Assembly (NCBI GenBank): GCA_963721405.1
Contig: CAVRJA010000002.1
Location: 450,699-514,698, forward strand
Reading direction: 5' to 3'
From: JAFNAG01 sp963721405
GTDB lineage: Bacteria > Acidobacteriota > UBA6911
Length of the DNA: 64,000 nucleotides
A program made the translations under genes and the position numbers. Within the stretch, counting starts at the first letter, position 1, and each line of letters opens with the position of its first letter. The notes under the pieces are model-generated. The model saw only the letters and a program-made list of their open reading frames with translations, did no database searches and had not been told where the DNA came from. Of this stretch, positions 7,896-16,255 are shown one piece after another.

Positions 7896-8860
7896 GAGCG
7901 CCTGCGCAGCTCGACGTAACTTCTCTGCCTGTCCCGGCGCCTTGCCAGCTCGCTCGAGTATTCCCGGCCAAGTGTTTCCCGGAAAGTAAATGCCCACTTG
8001 GATAACGCGGTCTTCCCGGCGGGCGGCGATGCCGTCCACAGCCGGTTCTGCATCAATCCCTCGACTTCTTCGGCTGTGATGACTACGTCGCCGACCATCA
8101 TGCCCACGATTCGGGCAAAAGCGATACCGAGAGCGGGCGGCAATTGAACGACAGAGCGTTTCCGTCCGATGGCGCTCCCGATCGTCGTGACCAGATCCCG
8201 GTATGTGAACGTCTCCGGGCCGATGGCGTCGATCAAAAGGTTCGCAGAATCGCCCGCCGCGTCGACGGCAAGCCGGGCCAGGTCATCCACGAAGATCGGT
8301 TGAATCCTGTAACTGCCGTCGCCGAAGAGGCCGAACACAGGGAACCGCCGGAGCATCCAGGCGATGTTGTTGATGAGGATGTCCTCCGGCCCGAAGAGCA
8401 CGGCCGGCCGCAGGATCGCGTGGGATATCCCCATGCCGCGGAGCGCGGCTTCCAGTTCGGCCTTGCCGCGGAAATAGGGGAGCGGCGACGCGGCATCCGG
8501 GTTGGTGATGCTGACGTGCACGATTCGGGGCACTTTGGCTCGCCTTGCGGCCTCGAACAGGGTCAGCGTGTTGCGCACCGCCTGTGCGTGGCTGAAATCC
8601 CCGTGATCGAAACGCACCCAGTAGGTATTCACAAGTACCTGGGCGCCCTGGAGCGATCTCGCAAGTTGATCAGGGTTTTCGAAGTTATAGGGGTGAGCTT
8701 CGACGGCGGTTCCGAAGGGATGCGCGCGTTCCGGAGAGTTCGTCAGCGTGCGGACGCGCTTCCCGGCTGCCAGCAAGCGGGCCGCGATGTATCTGCCGGA
8801 GTAGCCGAAGGCGCCGGTAACGACATAGAAGCCGTCTCCATGCTGCATCACTCCACTCAC
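7892..8860 (-). CDS. NAD(P)-dependent epimerase/NmrA-like oxidoreductase
   Basis: This 322-aa protein is an extended/atypical short-chain dehydrogenase. It has VVTGAFGYSGRYIAARLL (the GxxGxxG dinucleotide loop, residues about 13-30), a VHVSITNP strand, YFRGKAELEAAL with the Tyr-xxx-Lys pair, and ILRPAVLFGPED. It resembles the NDUFA9-like and nucleoside-diphosphate-sugar epimerase groups. The substrate cannot be told. The ATG at 8860 is used; a second ATG at 8848 (MQHGDG) is equally near the dinucleotide fold. Its stop overlaps the end of the nucleotidyltransferase remnant by 4 bases. Confidence 0.8.
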   Translation of the reverse strand: MSGVMQHGDGFYVVTGAFGYSGRYIAARLLAAGKRVRTLTNSPERAHPFGTAVEAHPYNFENPDQLARSLQGAQVLVNTYWVRFDHGDFSHAQAVRNTLTLFEAARRAKVPRIVHVSITNPDAASPLPYFRGKAELEAALRGMGISHAILRPAVLFGPEDILINNIAWMLRRFPVFGLFGDGSYRIQPIFVDDLARLAVDAAGDSANLLIDAIGPETFTYRDLVTTIGSAIGRKRSVVQLPPALGIAFARIVGMMVGDVVITAEEVEGLMQNRLWTASPPAGKTALSKWAFTFRETLGREYSSELARRRDRQRSYVELRRRS

Positions 8861-9062
8861 CCGATTCCCTCCAGCGAACCGATGCCAGACGATATGAGTC
8901 GTGACCTAATGTTGAGCCTCAAAGACCTCAAGGAAATGCGCCCCTGTGGAGGAAACGACGGCGCACTTGCGCAATTCCTCCAAGACTATCACCTTTAAGT
9001 CCTTCAAGGTCTTCGTAGTTCGCTGTTGTTGTCCCGCTCTCATGTCGTTGGGTACAGTTGTC

Positions 9063-9899
9063 TCACAGTCCAGCTGCCTCGGTCCTTTCTTTGCCGATAA
9101 CGGCCATCATCCGGCCTGCACGGGAGCCTTCCGCTCGGTAGGAGAAGAACTCCTGCGGGCGGCAGCGCGTGCATAAACCAAGATCGGAGACCTTATCCGG
9201 ATCGACACCGACTTCGCGCGACTGGACCGCAAGAGCCGAGGGCAAGTCCAGGAGATACTTCCCCGGGCGCTCCGGGCGCGGACTGCTGAGTTTCGCCCCC
9301 GGGTAGGCGGCTTCGAAAGCGGCTGCCACCTCCGGCCCGACTTCCAGGCAACAGCGGCGTATTCCCGGGCCGATGGCCACCAGCACCCTGGATGGATCCA
9401 CTCCCAGCTCACGGCGCATGCCGGCCAGGGTCCGGCCGAGGATGCGCTGAAGCGTTCCGCGCCAACCGGCGTGCACGGCTGCGATGGCGCCGGTCTGTGG
9501 ATCGGCAAGCAGCACCGGGAAGCAATCGGCGACCTGGACCGCCAGGGCGACGCCCGGTTCCGTAGTCACCAGAGCGTCGCCTTCCACGCGCGGATTCCAT
9601 TGGTGTGCTGCGCCTTTTATGATATGAAAATCGGGGGAGTGGACCTGGGCGACGGTGGCCAGGCTTTCCGGCCTGAGCTGCAGCGCCGAGAGGAAGCGAC
9701 GCCGGTTCTCTAGGACATTCGCTTGCGCGTCCCAGGCGGTGCTTCCGAGATTCAGATTCAATGCGCCGGCGGGCCCCGGGCTCACGCCGCCGATGCGCGT
9801 AGAGAAACCGTGCCGCAGGTCGAGATCGCGTTGGAACGCGGCGCAGGCGTAGTAGGAAAGCCCCTCCGACTCCATGAGGAGAAAACCGTTGTTCTGCAT
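9063..9899 (-). CDS. pgeF: PgeF/YfiH laccase-domain peptidoglycan editing factor
   Basis: The 278-aa protein has the family signatures QVADCFPVLLAD, AAVHAGWRGT and AIGPGIRRCCLEVG, which carry the copper/zinc-binding His and Cys residues, and RMMAVIG near the end. Members of this cytosolic family were first described as polyphenol oxidases. In E. coli the homologue YfiH acts as an amidase that removes misincorporated serine from peptidoglycan precursors. It is divergent from acpS with 57 bases between the starts. Confidence 0.9.
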   Translation of the reverse strand: MQNNGFLLMESEGLSYYACAAFQRDLDLRHGFSTRIGGVSPGPAGALNLNLGSTAWDAQANVLENRRRFLSALQLRPESLATVAQVHSPDFHIIKGAAHQWNPRVEGDALVTTEPGVALAVQVADCFPVLLADPQTGAIAAVHAGWRGTLQRILGRTLAGMRRELGVDPSRVLVAIGPGIRRCCLEVGPEVAAAFEAAYPGAKLSSPRPERPGKYLLDLPSALAVQSREVGVDPDKVSDLGLCTRCRPQEFFSYRAEGSRAGRMMAVIGKERTEAAGL

Positions 9900-9956
9900 G
9901 AATGCAATAGTGAATCGGCAGCGGGCATCCTGTCAATCCGGCTTCGGGAAACTGCG

Positions 9957-10334
9957 ATGATTGTCGGCCTCGGCGTGGACATCGTCGATATCCGCCGGCT
10001 GCGTCTCGCCCTCGAGCGCCAGGGCGATCGATTCGTCCAGCGAATCTTTACCGAGGCCGAACAGCAGTACTGTCGCGGGCGCCGGGACCCTGCCCCCAGC
10101 CTTGCTGCGCGATTTGCCGCCAAGGAGGCTCTTTTCAAGGCGCTTGGGACCGGCTGGGCCCAGGGTGTTACCTGGCGTGACGTGGAGGTGCAGAAAGATG
10201 AGCGCGGCGCGCCCAGGCTTGTATTAAGCGGACGCGCGGCGGAGTTAAGCAAGGAGATGGGAACGCGCTCGGCGCACATCAGCCTGTCCCACTCGGAAGA
10301 ATCGGCCATCGCACTCGTGATCCTGGAGAGTTGA
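9957..10334 (+). CDS. acpS: holo-[acyl-carrier-protein] synthase
   Basis: AcpS transfers 4'-phosphopantetheine from CoA to acyl carrier protein. The 125-aa product starts MIVGLGVDIVDI, carries the metal-binding Asp8, and has the RFAAKEALFKALG motif at about residues 53-65 and a HISLSHS strand near the end. The ATG at 9957 gives the normal family length. An in-frame opening back to 9723 is antisense to pgeF and is rejected. The stop is 20 bases before the end of rlmN, which is transcribed toward it. Confidence 0.94.
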   Translation: MIVGLGVDIVDIRRLRLALERQGDRFVQRIFTEAEQQYCRGRRDPAPSLAARFAAKEALFKALGTGWAQGVTWRDVEVQKDERGAPRLVLSGRAAELSKEMGTRSAHISLSHSEESAIALVILES

Positions 10335-10354
10335 TTGACGGGGTCGGACCGGGG

Positions 10355-11449
10355 CTACGGCCGCTCATGTCTGGCCGGCGGCGGATGGCTCGTATCCCCC
10401 TGCGGGTATTCCCTTCCGGCGAGCATGCCGCACGCGGCCGAGACGTCGTTGCCGCGGGGACGGCGGATACAGGCGGTCAGGTGGTGCTCGATCAGAATCC
10501 GCTGAAAGGCCAGAACACGGTCCTCGCCGGGTGATTTCAACGGCACCCATGGATCTGCATTCAACGGGATCAGGTTTACTTTCTTTTTCAGGCCCTTGAG
10601 CAGGTGCACCAGCCGAAGGGCGTCCTCGGGTGTGTCGTTCATGCCCTCGATCAGGACATATTCGAATGTGATCCGGCGGCGGGGTTCCAGCGGGAAACGC
10701 CGGCAGGCCTCGAGCAGCGCGGCGATATTCCATTTCCGGTTGATGGGGATCAGGATGTCGCGCGTCGCGTCGGTAGTGGCATTCAGCGAGATCGCCAGGT
10801 TGGGGACCAGGTCCTCCCGGGCCAGGCGTTCGAGTCCGGGCACGATTCCGGATGTCGAGAGGGTGATGCGCCGCGGGGAAATAGACATTCCCAGCGGATC
10901 GGTCATGAGGCGCAGCGCCTTCATGACGTTGTCGTAGTTGAGCAGCGGCTCGCCCATTCCCATCAGCACGATGTTCAACCGTTTCATGTCGGTCGGCCGG
11001 TCTGCCTGAAGGGCAAGCACCTGGCCGACGATTTCCCCGGCCGACAGGTTGCGGCGCATCGGCAGCTTGCCGGTGACGCAGAAAAGGCATTCGACGGCGC
11101 ACCCGACCTGGGTGGAGATGCAGAAGGTGTCGCGCTTCTCTTCCGGGATATAAACCGATTCGATCCTGTGGCCGCCGGAAACCTTGAAAAGGGTTCGGCG
11201 GGTGCCGTCCGAGGATTGGAATGCGGTCATCGTTTCGGGGTATTCGATGGCGAGGCGCCGGGCGAGTTTCTCCCGCAGGGACCGGGCAAGATCCGTGAAG
11301 GACTCCCAAGAGCGCGCGCGGCGGGTGTAGAGGGCGGCATAGATCTGCCGCCCGCGGAATCGGGGCTCGCCGAGTTCGGCGACGATCGCCTCGATCTCCG
11401 CCAAAGAAGCGCCTACCAGGTTGGTCCTGCCGTCCTCTTCCGGAATCAC
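10355..11449 (-). CDS. rlmN: 23S rRNA/tRNA adenine-2 methyltransferase RlmN
   Basis: RlmN methylates C2 of A2503 in 23S rRNA and A37 in some tRNAs by radical-SAM chemistry. The 364-aa protein has the CxxxCxxC cluster motif at Cys117/121/124 (GCAVECLFC), MGMGEPLLNYDNV, and a C-terminal CGML in which the cysteine near residue 344 is the expected methyl-carrier. The length is normal. The last roughly 20 residues are Pro/Arg rich and less conserved. Confidence 0.94.
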   Translation of the reverse strand: MIPEEDGRTNLVGASLAEIEAIVAELGEPRFRGRQIYAALYTRRARSWESFTDLARSLREKLARRLAIEYPETMTAFQSSDGTRRTLFKVSGGHRIESVYIPEEKRDTFCISTQVGCAVECLFCVTGKLPMRRNLSAGEIVGQVLALQADRPTDMKRLNIVLMGMGEPLLNYDNVMKALRLMTDPLGMSISPRRITLSTSGIVPGLERLAREDLVPNLAISLNATTDATRDILIPINRKWNIAALLEACRRFPLEPRRRITFEYVLIEGMNDTPEDALRLVHLLKGLKKKVNLIPLNADPWVPLKSPGEDRVLAFQRILIEHHLTACIRRPRGNDVSAACGMLAGREYPQGDTSHPPPARHERP

Positions 11450-11924
11450 GCCAAAACCATACCACCTTCGTCGGCTGGCGTCACGCGGGCGAGCGGCAAG
11501 GGGTGCAATCAGAAGTGAGACTTAATCCTCGCGGAATTTGGGTGAGCCTTTCAAGCTCAGCGTTTAATCGGACAAAAAGGATGCGTCGCGCAACGATTCA
11601 CGACAAAAGAATTTATCAATTGTTAATTGTCAATGGTCATTTGTCATTTGGCCGCTTCAAACCTCTGGCCTGTGAGGTCCTGATCGAGTTCGGAGTGGGT
11701 GAAGTACCCGAGCGCAGAACCTGCCCGCCATCATGCCGCCCCGCCCCAAAATGACAATTGACAAATAACAAATTCTTTTTGTTGAGTCCCACTTCCGATT
11801 GCACCCGGCGGCAAGTGTCCGTCTCCGGCGGCATCGGGCCATGAGGCGCGGCCGCCGGTCCGCAACACTCCGTGCTGCCCCGTTGCGACGTGAGCCGCAC
11901 TATGGTAGTAATACGGTGTCTGCG
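11450..11924. other. gap containing an inverted-repeat element
   Basis: About 475 bases separate rlmN and the M16 protease gene, which are divergently transcribed. Most of the gap is the inverted-repeat element at 11500-11807. No convincing coding sequence is seen. Promoters for both flanking genes must lie in its outer parts; TATGGTAG at 11901 is a weak candidate for the protease. Confidence 0.4.
11493..11815. mobile_element. MITE-like inverted-repeat element with flanking direct repeat
   Basis: A 25-bp arm at 11501-11525 pairs with 11782-11806 at 22 of 25 positions (both begin GGGTGCAATC when read inward). Inside it a second pair of AT-rich arms, about 11602-11650 and 11743-11781, share ACAAAA-GAATTT and TTGTCATTT. 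The direct repeat GCGGCAAG lies immediately outside both ends, at 11493-11500 and 11808-11815, as expected for a target-site duplication. No transposase is encoded. The element sits in the intergenic gap and can form a long hairpin. The interpretation as a non-autonomous transposon is inference. Confidence 0.5.
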
Positions 11925-13214
11925 ATGACAAACCGACCCGGGGCCCAGATGGACGTCCAGAAAAGGGAATTCAAAAACGGCCTCGTTGTAGCCAGCGAAG
12001 TCATGCCCCACGTCCGTTCCGTGTCGATCGGCGTGTGGGTGCGTTGCGGCTCGCGCTTCGAAGACCCGCAAGTCAGCGGCATTTCGCATTTCATCGAGCA
12101 CCTCCTTTTTAAGGGCACCCGCTCCCGGACAGCGTCGGACATCGCCGAAGAGATCGACGCCGTCGGGGGCCAGCTCGACGCTTTCACCGACAAGGAGTAC
12201 GTCGGCTTCTATGCGCGTGTCCTGGACGAACACATGCCGCTGGCGTTCGACCTGCTGTCGGACATCGTTCTGAACCCGACCTTCCCTCCCAACGAGATCG
12301 AGCGCGAGCGCAAAGTCATATTCGAAGAGATCAGCACCGTGGAGGATTCCCCGCAGGAACTGATCCACGACATGTACATGGAGAACTTTTGGCAAGGGCA
12401 CCCGCTCGGGAGGCCCATTTCCGGAACCAGGGAATCGGTGGCCGGGATCGTGCGCAGACAGGTGATGGATTATTTCCGGCGCACCTACCACGCCGCCTGC
12501 AACACGGTGATCTCCGTGGCCGGCAACATCCGGCACCGCGAGGTGCAGGCGCTCGTGGAGCGCCACTTTTCCTGCCTGCCGCGAGGCGCCGAGAGCATGC
12601 CGGGGGCTCCGCCGGACCCGCGATCAGCGCGCGTTGTCCGGCACAAACCGAACCTGGAGCAGACGCACCTGTGCCTGGGCGTGCCTTGCCCTTCCCGCGT
12701 ATCCGGGGAGCGGTTCTGCGCGCATGTGTTGAGCAACATCCTCGGCGGCGGCATGAGCTCGAGGCTGTTCCAGAACATCCGCGAAAAGCGGGGGCTGGTC
12801 TACGCGATCGACTCGATCCTGCAGCTCTACCGGGATGCCGGAACCCTGGTCGTCGCCGCGGCCACGGCTCCGCAGACTGCGACGACGGTACTGAGGCTGA
12901 TTCTGAAGGAGTTCAAGCGCCTCCGGGAAGAACTGGTTTCCGGCGAGGAGCTCGACCGCGCGAAGGAATGCCTGAAGGGAGCGCTGACCCTGAGCCTCGA
13001 GAGTTCGAGCAGCCGCATGACCCACCTGGCGCAGCAGCAGATCGACTTCGGGCGATTTTACGATCTGGAGGAAATCATGGGCCGCATCGACGGCGTGCGC
13101 CGCGCGGACATCCGGCGCCTGGCGCGGGAAATATTCGACGGTTCGGCTTTGACTCTGGCTGCGCTGGGCAACAGCAACGGCAGTTCGCTTGACAGTGTAA
13201 CCCTGAGAATCTGA
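11925..13214 (+). CDS. M16 family zinc peptidase (processing-protease-like)
   Basis: This 429-aa insulinase-family protein has the inverted zinc motif HxxEH at residues 55-59 (SHFIEHLLFKGT). The downstream glutamate lies in EEISTVEDSPQE, and the second-domain substrate strand is GGGMSSRLFQNIREKRGLVY. Such single-domain bacterial M16B enzymes resemble mitochondrial processing peptidase beta. The frame is open further upstream to 11799, but that part overlaps the inverted-repeat element. I use the ATG at 11925; ATG 11949 is an alternative. It is followed by an MBL-fold gene after 4 bases, so the two form an operon. Confidence 0.9.
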   Translation: MTNRPGAQMDVQKREFKNGLVVASEVMPHVRSVSIGVWVRCGSRFEDPQVSGISHFIEHLLFKGTRSRTASDIAEEIDAVGGQLDAFTDKEYVGFYARVLDEHMPLAFDLLSDIVLNPTFPPNEIERERKVIFEEISTVEDSPQELIHDMYMENFWQGHPLGRPISGTRESVAGIVRRQVMDYFRRTYHAACNTVISVAGNIRHREVQALVERHFSCLPRGAESMPGAPPDPRSARVVRHKPNLEQTHLCLGVPCPSRVSGERFCAHVLSNILGGGMSSRLFQNIREKRGLVYAIDSILQLYRDAGTLVVAAATAPQTATTVLRLILKEFKRLREELVSGEELDRAKECLKGALTLSLESSSSRMTHLAQQQIDFGRFYDLEEIMGRIDGVRRADIRRLAREIFDGSALTLAALGNSNGSSLDSVTLRI

Positions 13215-13218
13215 TCCC

Positions 13219-14004
13219 ATGGCACTCAGCTTCACATTGCTCGGCAGCGGAAGCACGGGCAACGCCACCCTGGTAAGCAACGGAGACACCCATATCCTGG
13301 TGGATGTGGGCCTCAGCGGCCGGGAAACGGTCCGGCGGCTGGCGGAGTGCGGGGTAGACCCGGACAAGATCTCGGCCATCGTGGTCTCGCATGAGCACGG
13401 CGATCACACGCGCGGGATCGTCCCGTTCGTCAAGCACCTGGCAGTCCCGGTCTTCATCACCGACGGGGCTTACGCCGCGTCGGGCATGGTCCTCGACGAC
13501 GGCAAACGGCAGAGGATCGAGTCCGGCCGCGCGTTTGACATCCACGACATCCTGTTCACGCCGTTCGCAGTGCCGCATGACGCGGCCGATCCGCTCGCGT
13601 TCTGCATCGAAAAGGACGGCGTGAAAATAGCCATCGTCCTCGACCTGGGCTACACGTCGAACCTGGTCGTGGAGCGGCTGCGGGGTTGCGACGGAATCGT
13701 GCTCGAGTCGAACCACGACATCAACATGCTCAAGGTGGGGCCCTACCCGTGGGCGCTCAAACAGCGTGTCATGAGCCGGCGCGGACACCTGTCGAACGAT
13801 CTGGTCGCCGGGTTTCTTGCAGGGGGGTTCGACGGAGCGGCGAGACATGTGGTTTTGGCCCATCTCAGCGAGAAAAACAACCTGCCGGAGCTGGCGTTGC
13901 TGTCGGCGCAGAGGGCTCTCGAGGAGCGATCCGGCCTCGTTGCCGCGCAGACAAGGCTCGAGTTGGGCCGGCCCCACCGGATCAGCGCGACGTACCGGTA
14001 TTGA
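13219..14004 (+). CDS. MBL-fold metallo-hydrolase (YycJ/WalJ-like)
   Basis: The 261-aa protein has SHEHGDHTRG with His58, His60, Asp62 and His63 as dinuclear metal ligands, an N-terminal GSGSTGNATLV strand, and LVLAHLSEKNNLPELA at the C-terminus as in the YycJ group of cytosolic DNA/RNA exonuclease-like beta-lactamase-fold proteins. The substrate is unknown. It follows the M16 gene with a 4-base gap and precedes purB. Confidence 0.85.
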   Translation: MALSFTLLGSGSTGNATLVSNGDTHILVDVGLSGRETVRRLAECGVDPDKISAIVVSHEHGDHTRGIVPFVKHLAVPVFITDGAYAASGMVLDDGKRQRIESGRAFDIHDILFTPFAVPHDAADPLAFCIEKDGVKIAIVLDLGYTSNLVVERLRGCDGIVLESNHDINMLKVGPYPWALKQRVMSRRGHLSNDLVAGFLAGGFDGAARHVVLAHLSEKNNLPELALLSAQRALEERSGLVAAQTRLELGRPHRISATYRY

Positions 14005-14094
14005 CCCGCTCCAGTACGGAAAACCGTGGTCCCGGGAATCGGCCCGGCGCACGGGAGTGGTCGACCTTTTGCCCGTTGGGGAGGCATTTGCCTC

Positions 14095-15390
14095 ATGATC
14101 GAACGTTATTTTCCGAAAGATGTGGCGGAAATCTGGTCTGAAGAGAACAAGTTCCGCACCTGGCTGCGCGTGGAGCTGGAGGTGTGCAAGGTTCTGGCGG
14201 AAAAAGGATGGATTCCCCGGGAAGCGCTGGCCACGATCCTGGAAAAGGCGGACTTTTCGTTGGCGCGCATCCGGGAAATCGAGCTGGTCGCCCACCATGA
14301 CCTGATCGCCTTCACGACCAGCGTCGCCGAGCACGTCGGGGCCGATGCGCGCTACATCCACTGGGGACTGACCTCCACGGATGTCGTCGATACCGCCCAG
14401 GCCCTGCAGCTGGCCGCCGTCAACGAGCGGATCCTGGCCGCGATCGACGAGTTCCGCGCCGTCGTGGCCCTGCGCGCACAGGAGCACAAGCGCACCCTGA
14501 TGATGGGGCGAACGCACGGGGTGCACGCCGAAGTGACCACCTTCGGGCTCAAACTCGCCGTCTGGTATGACGAGATGCGGCGCAACCGGGAGCGGATGAA
14601 GCGCGCGGCCGAAGTCGTGCGGGTGGGGAAGATCTCCGGCGCGGTCGGGACGTTTGCACACCTCGACCCGGATGTCGAGGAGATGGTCTGCCGCCGGCTG
14701 GGACTGGCGGCCGCCCCGGCCTCGACCCAGACGCTGCAGCGGGACCGCCACGCGGAATACATCAGCACGCTCGCGCTCATCGGGTCCTCACTGGACAAGT
14801 TTGTCACCGAAATCCGGCACCTGCAACGCACGGAAGTGCGCGAGGTGGAGGAACCATTCGCCGCCGGTCAGAAGGGCTCCTCGGCCATGCCGCACAAACG
14901 CAACCCGGTGAAGTGCGAACAGATTTCCGGGCTGTCGCGGGTGCTGCGCGGGCACGTCGTGACCGCATTCGAAAATATGGCGCTCTGGCACGAGCGTGAC
15001 ATCTCCCACTCTTCGGCGGAAAGGGTGATCCTACCAGACGCCACAGGCCTGGTATGCTACATGCTCCGGAACATGACGCGCATCGTAGGCGGGTTGCAGA
15101 TCTACCCGGAGCGGATGCGAAAGAACATGCAGCTGACAAGAGGGCTGGCTTATTCCGGCCAGCTTCTTCTCGACCTGACCCGGAAAGGGATCGCGCGCGA
15201 GGAGGCCTACCTCTGGATCCAGCGCTGTTCGATGCGGGTGTGGAACGAGGACAAGGACTTCCTGCAGGTTCTCGAGGACGATCCCGACATTTCCCGCGTG
15301 TTGTCCGGCGAAGAAATCCGATCGGTGGTAAATCCCGAACTCCAGCTGCGGAACGTGGATGCCGTTTTCGCCCGGGTTTTCGGCGGCTGA
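14095..15390 (+). CDS. purB: adenylosuccinate lyase
   Basis: PurB cleaves SAICAR and adenylosuccinate, releasing fumarate, in purine synthesis. From the ATG at 14095 the product has 431 aa and starts MIERYFPKDVAEIW, the family norm. A longer frame to 14026 has no conserved sequence. Signatures are TSTDVVDTA, MGRTHGVHAE with the catalytic histidine, and the fumarase-superfamily loop GSSAMPHKRNP. GGGGAGG lies 9 bases upstream of the start. rpmH follows after 90 bases. Confidence 0.95.
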   Translation: MIERYFPKDVAEIWSEENKFRTWLRVELEVCKVLAEKGWIPREALATILEKADFSLARIREIELVAHHDLIAFTTSVAEHVGADARYIHWGLTSTDVVDTAQALQLAAVNERILAAIDEFRAVVALRAQEHKRTLMMGRTHGVHAEVTTFGLKLAVWYDEMRRNRERMKRAAEVVRVGKISGAVGTFAHLDPDVEEMVCRRLGLAAAPASTQTLQRDRHAEYISTLALIGSSLDKFVTEIRHLQRTEVREVEEPFAAGQKGSSAMPHKRNPVKCEQISGLSRVLRGHVVTAFENMALWHERDISHSSAERVILPDATGLVCYMLRNMTRIVGGLQIYPERMRKNMQLTRGLAYSGQLLLDLTRKGIAREEAYLWIQRCSMRVWNEDKDFLQVLEDDPDISRVLSGEEIRSVVNPELQLRNVDAVFARVFGG

Positions 15391-15412
15391 CGCAAACCGT
15401 CCGACAACGACC

Positions 15413-15441
15413 TTGCTTTTCGGCGCTACTGTCTGTAGTAT
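15413..15441 (+). promoter_or_regulatory. possible promoter of rpmH-rnpA
   Basis: TTGCTT at 15413-15418 and TAGTAT at 15436-15441 are separated by 17 bases, about 40 bases before the rpmH start. Both boxes are imperfect. The position before a ribosomal protein gene makes it plausible. Confidence 0.35.
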
Positions 15442-15480
15442 CTGTGGTTTTGGACTATATCCACCGGAGACGCATAGATC

Positions 15481-15621
15481 ATGAAGAGGACGTTCCAGCC
15501 AAACAACAGCAGGCGCAAAAAGACCCACGGATTCCGGGCCAGGATGGCGACCAAGGGTGGCCGGCTGGTTCTCAGCAGGCGGCGGGCCAAGGGTCGGAAG
15601 AGGCTGAGCGTGAGTGGTTAG
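15481..15621 (+). CDS. rpmH: 50S ribosomal protein L34
   Basis: This 46-aa basic protein starts MKRTFQPNNSRRKKTHGFRA and continues RMATKGGRLVLSRRRAKGRKRL, an essentially canonical L34 of the large ribosomal subunit. ACCGGAGA precedes the ATG. It overlaps rnpA by 8 bases, the usual coupling of L34 with the RNase P protein. It is flanked upstream by purB rather than by dnaA. Confidence 0.97.
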   Translation: MKRTFQPNNSRRKKTHGFRARMATKGGRLVLSRRRAKGRKRLSVSG

Positions 15622-15967
15622 GAAGGCGGACGAGAGGTTTCCCCGGCAGCGCCGAATTGTCAAAAGCGCGGACTTCCGGTCTCTGTATAATACCGGCCAG
15701 AGGCTCGATGCCGGCATGTTCGTGCTTTTCGGGCGGTCGAACGAGCTGGGATTTCATCGACTCGGGCTCACGGTCTCGCGCAAAGTGGGCGGCGCAGTGG
15801 TTCGAAACCGTATCAAGCGTCTTTTCCGGGAAATCTTCCGAAAGTTCTCCGCCGAGATACCTTGCCATTACGATCTCGTCGTGAACGCCAAGCGCGGCTG
15901 CGCGACCGTCTCCTACGAGGCGCTGCGCGCGGACTTCCTTTCCGCCGCGAGGAAAATCTGCCGGTGA
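15614..15967 (+). CDS. rnpA: ribonuclease P protein component
   Basis: RnpA assists the RNase P RNA in removing tRNA 5' leaders. The 117-aa product carries the basic RNR motif in VVRNRIKRLFREIFR near residues 62-76, preceded by FHRLGLTVSRKVGGA. Start is a GTG inside the last codons of rpmH (8-base overlap). Spacing to yidD is 61 bases. Length and motifs are typical. Confidence 0.93.
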   Translation: MVRKADERFPRQRRIVKSADFRSLYNTGQRLDAGMFVLFGRSNELGFHRLGLTVSRKVGGAVVRNRIKRLFREIFRKFSAEIPCHYDLVVNAKRGCATVSYEALRADFLSAARKICR

Positions 15968-16028
15968 AGAAGCCGGGGCGGTTCTTCCAGGGCGGCGCCT
16001 TGCCGGGAGAGCGGGCGGAGAGGCGCGT

Positions 16029-16238
16029 ATGAAGGGCTTCATACTCTGGCTCCTGCGCTCCTACAAGCGCTACATCTCGCCCTGGCTGCCACCCTCCTGC
16101 CGGTATGAGCCGACGTGTTCTGTTTATATGATTGAGGCCATAGAAAAGAAAGGGCTCCTGCGCGGGCTCTACCTGGGCGTGAGACGATTGTTGAGATGCC
16201 ATCCTTTCCGTGCCGGCGGGTTCGATCCGGTGCCGTGA
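16029..16238 (+). CDS. yidD: membrane protein insertion efficiency factor YidD
   Basis: This 69-aa, membrane-associated protein has the invariant LLRSYKRYISPWLPPSCRYEPTCS core with three cysteines in CRYEPTC and HPFRAGG near the end. YidD assists YidC-dependent insertion. It lies between rnpA and yidC with a 17-base gap to yidC, the conserved order. Confidence 0.95.
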   Translation: MKGFILWLLRSYKRYISPWLPPSCRYEPTCSVYMIEAIEKKGLLRGLYLGVRRLLRCHPFRAGGFDPVP

Positions 16239-16255
16239 CATTTTCGAGCTGACAC

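Noticed and set aside
8920..9015. Inverted repeat AAGACCT-AAGGA / TCCTT-AGGTCTT between the epimerase and pgeF genes
   Set aside because: The stem is short and imperfect with a loop of about 60 bases and no T-run, so it is not a convincing terminator.
13075..14751. 558-codon antisense frame across the M16, MBL and purB genes
   Set aside because: It covers three conserved genes on the other strand and shows His/Arg/Asp-rich shadow composition with no domain.
15391..15480. Search for oriC or DnaA boxes next to rpmH
   Set aside because: No TTATCCACA-type box cluster was seen here or near the parS sites.
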